From: Acidobacteriota bacterium
Lineage (GTDB): Bacteria; Acidobacteriota; Terriglobia; Terriglobales; Acidobacteriaceae
Assembly: GCA_021793595.1 (NCBI GenBank)
Contig: JAJYSL010000162.1
Location: forward strand, 1 to 9,772
DNA length: 9,772 nucleotides
Direction of reading: 5' to 3'
Each line of letters opens with the position of its first letter. Position 1 is the stretch's first letter. This document shows, in pieces, positions 6,552-9,772 of this stretch. The notes under the pieces were generated by a model. It worked only from the letters and a program-made list of their open reading frames with translations, was not told the origin of the DNA and did no database searches. Both the position numbers and the translations under genes were made by a program.

Positions 6552-7958
6552 TTATTGTTGGTGATGGCTGGACGTGTCGTCAATGGACCTCGGAGTCGCG
6601 CTTTCGCAATCTGAACCCGCATCGCACAAACGGTACACCACCGTCGGTCTTCCGTTACGAAAATCTGCCATGTCGAACGGTCGCGGACCATGCGTCTGCA
6701 TGCCGCGCAAAACGATCAAGTCCGCCTGCACGCGCTTCCAGGCCTTGGGATTCTTTTTGGTGGCAATGGGCGCATTGGGGTCGGAGTAATACGCTAGGAT
6801 ATTCTGCTGCAAACCGGTGGGAATCCGCCGGTCTGGCTCCGCTGTCAACTTGTTTAGCAACTCGGCATAGGTCTGGTCCGTAAGCCGGTAGCCACCCGGA
6901 CGCACCAGATAGCCTGTATCCAGATCGCGGTCAGGAAGATTGAGCGATGCTCGCGGATGTTTCCGCTGCTTTGCCAGCAATTGTTCGTAGTCATCCACGG
7001 ACCGATTGAAGCTCTCGATGTACCAGCGATTCGTCTCCGGGCTGGGCCCCCGTATGGCCACATCGGAAATGGGCCCAATCTTCGGCAAAATGCGCAGGAT
7101 GATGGCAAGCAGGTGAACCTTGAATCCCGGCTTCCGGCTGAAGCGATCCCAGCCATTTTCCTTCTCCGCCTGCGCTTGACGCACCGCGAATTGATGGAAC
7201 GCGAGCGTATCCAGCTCCGGAGGAAAACTCTTGCGATAAATCAGCACGTCGGCCCGGGCAATCATCTGAAGAAAATGCTCATCCGACGACCGATAACTTT
7301 CGATCGCCGGGAAAGGGCGTCCCAGTATAGAGCGCAACCTCAATCCGTAGGTGTCATAAAATGCCTGCTCCAGCAGTCGACGCGGCACTCGAAATCCCAC
7401 GGAGCGCAGATACCCCGCGGGCGCAAAACGATGCTGGCTTAACTGCTCCACATCGTAGGCGAACTCGGTACGCACATGCCCACGCGGAGACTCGTCGTAG
7501 GTAACAACGGGACCAAACTTCTTTTCCAGCGATGGAAATTCAATTGGTGTGGAAGGATTGGTTGCATACCGGTGGCCGTCGTTGTCGCCGACGTAATGGG
7601 CCAGCGCACCGATGGCAAAAGCGTATTCATCCACCGTCTGCGCGTCGCGAAATAGATTGTTCACAAAGTCTCCGGGCCGCACATAGTGCGTCAGGTTGCT
7701 GAAGAACTGATGCCCGAAGGGGTAATAACCCATGTCCTGAATGGTGGCGCCGCCGTAGACATAGGCCCGCGCCTCGCGCAGTTGCTCCGGAGTTGCCGTC
7801 GGAAATCGCGCAAGCAGCGCAGGACGAATCGATCCCTTCCACACGACATCCACCAGGTTCTCGTGGGTCAGGAACGAATAAGCGAACGACGGCTGCGGAA
7901 AGCTCCAGAACAGAACCAGCAGGATGAGAAATTTGGCGGCAGATTCCTGTGCTCGCAT
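6552..7958 (-). CDS. secreted zinc-dependent phospholipase C-like protein
   Basis: This is a secreted protein of the zinc-dependent phospholipase C / S1-P1 nuclease-like fold, 468 residues from the ATG at 7958. The signal peptide is MRAQESAAK plus the core FLILLVLFWSF, with likely cleavage after SFA (residue 26). The order of candidate metal ligands matches Bacillus cereus PLC: H32 (SFLTHENL), D75 (IQDMGYYP), H91 (NLTHY; H83 is an alternative), the H121-D125-H129 cluster (ALAHYVGDNDGH), then HxxxE at H161/E165 (GHVRTEF). In the B. cereus enzyme the mature N terminus also binds zinc, which fits cleavage close to H32. Residues after about 170 form a long C-terminal region I cannot assign. Other in-frame starts are at 7988, 8012 (GAGG nearby) and a GTG at 8057. 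It is the first gene of a pair with doxX. Substrate (phospholipid or nucleic acid) is not determined. Confidence 0.85.
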   Translation of the reverse strand: MRAQESAAKFLILLVLFWSFPQPSFAYSFLTHENLVDVVWKGSIRPALLARFPTATPEQLREARAYVYGGATIQDMGYYPFGHQFFSNLTHYVRPGDFVNNLFRDAQTVDEYAFAIGALAHYVGDNDGHRYATNPSTPIEFPSLEKKFGPVVTYDESPRGHVRTEFAYDVEQLSQHRFAPAGYLRSVGFRVPRRLLEQAFYDTYGLRLRSILGRPFPAIESYRSSDEHFLQMIARADVLIYRKSFPPELDTLAFHQFAVRQAQAEKENGWDRFSRKPGFKVHLLAIILRILPKIGPISDVAIRGPSPETNRWYIESFNRSVDDYEQLLAKQRKHPRASLNLPDRDLDTGYLVRPGGYRLTDQTYAELLNKLTAEPDRRIPTGLQQNILAYYSDPNAPIATKKNPKAWKRVQADLIVLRGMQTHGPRPFDMADFRNGRPTVVYRLCDAGSDCESATPRSIDDTSSHHQQ

Positions 7959-8083
7959 GCTGAATATGAATATATGTGTCCTTTTCATCGCCGCTTGGCT
8001 TGCCGCGTGCATGTCCTCATCTTCGCCGGTTAGATGCAGCTTTGGAGAGACTGGCACCGCCCGGATATTGATACACTGGCCTT

Positions 8084-8419
8084 ATGCTGGATGATATTAC
8101 CTTTCGGCGTCATGCGGATACCGCCCTGGAATCTTTGAAGAAGGCCCTGATATTGGCCGAAAGTGATGCCGACTTTGAGGTGGAAGAACAGAACGGCGTT
8201 CTTCAAATCAGCTTTGACGAACCACCTGCGAAATTCGTCTTAACCCCAAACACGCCCGTCCGACAGATATGGATCTCCGCCCTTTCCACCAGCTTTAAGC
8301 TGGATTGGGATGAATCCTCGCAGTCGTTTCTCTTGCCCAAAACGGGCGAATCCCTCAAGCCGCTCGTGGCGCGGTTAATTCGCGAACATCTCGGCGGCAA
8401 CGAAATTACGCTGGCCTGA
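8084..8419 (+). CDS. cyaY: frataxin/CyaY-like iron-binding protein
   Basis: This is a 111-residue protein of the frataxin/CyaY family, small cytosolic iron-binding proteins that modulate iron-sulfur cluster assembly at IscS/IscU. An N-terminal helix (FRRHADTALESLKKAL) is followed by an acidic stretch (ESDADFEVEEQ, comparable to the acidic ridge that binds iron), strands GVLQISFDEPPAKFVL, the family-typical PVRQIWISALST (compare QVWLA in E. coli CyaY), FKLDWDES, and a C-terminal helix (GESLKPLVARLIREHL). The length matches the family. The ATG at 8084 has only a poor Shine-Dalgarno. It is divergent from the secreted phospholipase-like gene across roughly 125 bases, so the two may share a regulatory region. 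No isc or suf genes are in the window. The assignment rests on remembered similarity, and the symbol should be read as a family name. Confidence 0.85.
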   Translation: MLDDITFRRHADTALESLKKALILAESDADFEVEEQNGVLQISFDEPPAKFVLTPNTPVRQIWISALSTSFKLDWDESSQSFLLPKTGESLKPLVARLIREHLGGNEITLA

Positions 8420-8542
8420 GGTTTGCAGCTCATGTGATGGCTCGTAGCCCATCGGCCACACGAAACTTTCCTTCAAAATTGCACCAAGTTCACCAGATCA
8501 TCCCTCCCCAGCATCTAATCGACCGTACAAGGGGGGAACCAT

Positions 8543-9061
8543 ATGCCCAGAAAGACGTCGGCCAAGTTGTCCGATCAGGACCGCCTTATCAGAAATGACC
8601 TATTGGAATTTCTGCGAGGTGGCCAGGCGCATGCCAGCCTCACCGATGCTGTTAAGCGTTTTCCTGCTTCGCTGGCAGCCGCAAAGCCGCACGGCGCGCC
8701 CCATAGTGCATGGCAGCTGTTGGAACACATCCGTCTCGCTCTCAATGACCTGCTGGAGTTCTGCACCAATCCCCACTACCAATCGCGCGCGTGGCCGCAG
8801 GAATATTGGCCCTCAGCCGAGGGACCTGGAAATCGATCGAGTTCCGCCATCGCGTGGAAAGGTTCCGTCGCAGCCATTCACAAGGATACGGAGGCACTGG
8901 AAAAACTGCTGCTCGATCCGAAGATCGATCTCACCGCGAAAATTCCCTGGGGGCACGGTCAGACAATTCTGCGGGAAATTCTTCTGGCGGGCGACCACAC
9001 CAGTTATCACGTGGGCCAACTTATCGCCCTGCGCAAACAACTCGATACGTGGAAGGAGTAA
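8543..9061 (+). CDS. DinB-like metal-binding four-helix-bundle protein
   Basis: This is a 172-residue protein of the DinB/YfiT superfamily (DinB_2 type), a four-helix bundle with a three-histidine metal site. The triad is visible as H62 (WQLLEHIRLAL) and H152/H156 (LLAGDHTSYHVGQLIALR, the hallmark C-terminal motif). Many members are thiol-dependent transferases (bacillithiol, mycothiol or glutathione) or damage-inducible proteins; the substrate here is unknown. The start is supported by the G-rich Shine-Dalgarno GGGGGG at 8531-8536, six bases before the ATG. The 123 bases upstream, following the frataxin-like gene, contain no gene and no clear terminator, so co-transcription with it is possible but not shown. 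It converges on the CBS-domain gene with 93 bases between. Its function is not that of E. coli DNA polymerase IV, which shares only the name dinB. Confidence 0.92.
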   Translation: MPRKTSAKLSDQDRLIRNDLLEFLRGGQAHASLTDAVKRFPASLAAAKPHGAPHSAWQLLEHIRLALNDLLEFCTNPHYQSRAWPQEYWPSAEGPGNRSSSAIAWKGSVAAIHKDTEALEKLLLDPKIDLTAKIPWGHGQTILREILLAGDHTSYHVGQLIALRKQLDTWKE

Positions 9062-9154
9062 GCCCCACACTAGCAGATTCACGCGCCTACACTAATACCC
9101 GCGCTGGCCCCGCAAGAGCCGCTGGCAGCCGGCAGATTGTTCACCGGAGTCTCC

Positions 9155-9607
9155 CTACGCGGGATATGCACCCGTGATGTAGCCTTCCAACGCTTGAATG
9201 GTTTGCGCCTGCCCTGAGATGACCCACTTCACCAGATCGCCAATGGAGATGACTCCCACCACCGTCTCGCCCTGCAACACAGGTAGATGCCGAAAATGGT
9301 GCTGTGTCATCATGGCCATGCACTCGTCCACGGTGTGTTGCGGGGTCACATAAACAACCGGGCTGGTCATGATCTCCTGCACCTTGGTTTCTCTGGAGTG
9401 GTGGCCAAGCAGAACTCCCTTGCGGGCGTAATCGCGTTCAGAGAGGATGCCGACCAAGCGATGGTTCGAGAGGACCAGCAAGGCTCCGATATCGTACTCC
9501 GCCATCATCTCAATTGCCTCATACACCGACTGCTCGGGCGTAATCGACAGAACCTTGTTTCCACTCTTGCTCTTCAGCACCAATCCAATTGTGTCGGTAA
9601 TTTTCAT
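9155..9607 (-). CDS. two-CBS-domain protein (stand-alone CBS pair)
   Basis: This is a 150-residue cytosolic protein made almost entirely of a Bateman module. CBS domain 1 spans about 8-63 ([20 protein letters not shown], then GALLVL, then [12 protein letters not shown]), and CBS domain 2 about 76-130 ([25 protein letters not shown], then FRHLPVL, then [13 protein letters not shown]). Such modules bind adenine nucleotides (AMP, ATP, SAM or similar) and act as energy or ligand sensors; stand-alone pairs usually regulate a partner protein that is not identified here. The ATG at 9607 is preferred because a strong Shine-Dalgarno (GGAGG, 9617-9613) sits five bases before it. The frame is open 34 codons further upstream, but that stretch lacks CBS similarity. 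The C-terminal tail ([17 protein letters not shown]) is typical of this subfamily. Confidence 0.94.
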   Translation of the reverse strand: MKITDTIGLVLKSKSGNKVLSITPEQSVYEAIEMMAEYDIGALLVLSNHRLVGILSERDYARKGVLLGHHSRETKVQEIMTSPVVYVTPQHTVDECMAMMTQHHFRHLPVLQGETVVGVISIGDLVKWVISGQAQTIQALEGYITGAYPA

Positions 9608-9711
9608 CGCATCCTCCCAGATATCATCCTCTTGCCGATGCGCCCACCCATTTTCGGGTTGCCTTGCCGTGCAGATCGCCAGTGCATCTCCATCCGACGT
9701 CTTAGCCAATC

Positions 9712-9748
9712 AATATAGTCCATCTGGAGCGAATGGGGACAGATGGAC
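9712..9748 (-). promoter_or_regulatory. candidate promoter/operator of the CBS gene: TATATT next to a 9-bp inverted repeat
   Basis: A perfect inverted repeat, GTCCATCTG at 9718-9726 and CAGATGGAC at 9740-9748 (13-base centre), lies about 110 bases upstream of the CBS gene start. Read on the minus strand, its inner edge abuts TATATT (9717-9712), a five-of-six match to a -10 box. No good -35 is seen because the repeat occupies that position, as an operator might. It could also be a terminator or hairpin of a gene beyond the window, though no T tract follows it on the plus strand. Confidence 0.35.
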
Positions 9749-9772
9749 AGTGGAGTGCTGCGGTGTGGAACA

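Noticed and set aside
6548..6691. A 48-residue N-terminal extension of the DoxX-like protein
   Set aside because: It overlaps the end of the phospholipase-like gene in another frame; the ATG at 6547, just after that gene's stop, fits the family start.
9062..9154. Terminator between the convergent DinB-like and CBS genes
   Set aside because: GC-rich sequence with several GCTGG/GCCGG repeats but no clean stem-loop followed by T residues on either strand.
9608..9709. A 34-residue N-terminal extension of the CBS protein
   Set aside because: The GGAGG ribosome-binding site sits directly before the ATG at 9607, and the upstream residues have no CBS similarity.
1..9772. CRISPR array, tRNA, rRNA, or a complete insertion sequence
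   Set aside because: No regularly spaced repeats, no cloverleaf-like sequence, no transposase-like product seen.

Overview
The window looks like part of an Acidobacteriota genome, probably Terriglobia. The basis is family knowledge: a large Oar-type TonB-dependent receptor with the 'GVDAVREFNV...YGAEYGKRPGAQV' plug signature typical of that phylum's expanded receptor families, an acidobacterial-looking SSB, and moderately GC-rich coding sequence. No species assignment is possible from the sequence alone. I see no tRNA, rRNA, CRISPR array or intact transposase.

Layout. Positions 1-2675 (+) hold the 3' part of an Oar-like outer-membrane receptor, broken by a one-base frameshift near 560-566. 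Next comes ssb (2848-3312, +), with a possible -10 box far upstream. Then comes a run of minus-strand genes: a secreted START/SRPBCC-like protein of unknown function (3504-4340), a roughly 375-base gene-free stretch with two small perfect inverted repeats, a Kch-type potassium channel (4716-5996), a roughly 105-bp symmetric palindromic element (6028-6129), a DoxX-like membrane protein (6134-6547), and a secreted zinc-dependent phospholipase C-like protein (6552 to about 7958). The last two are tightly coupled, with four bases between them. Divergently from these lie a frataxin/CyaY-like gene (8084-8419, +) and a DinB-like gene (8543-9061, +). A small two-CBS-domain protein (9155-9607, -) converges on the DinB gene, and its upstream region carries a perfect 9-bp inverted repeat at the window edge.

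The genes do not form one obvious pathway; they look like ordinary chromosomal housekeeping, envelope and stress genes. Two observations stand out. (1) The kch gene has a perfect AGGAGG Shine-Dalgarno sequence four bases before an in-frame internal ATG at the channel/RCK boundary. This predicts separate production of the soluble RCK domain, as described for the internal start of E. coli Kch. (2) The doxX-kch spacer contains a 20-bp perfect palindrome centred exactly inside an 11-bp inverted repeat, with a nearby direct repeat that includes the doxX stop codon. This resembles a small non-autonomous mobile or palindromic element. I did not find a clear multi-gene novel system.
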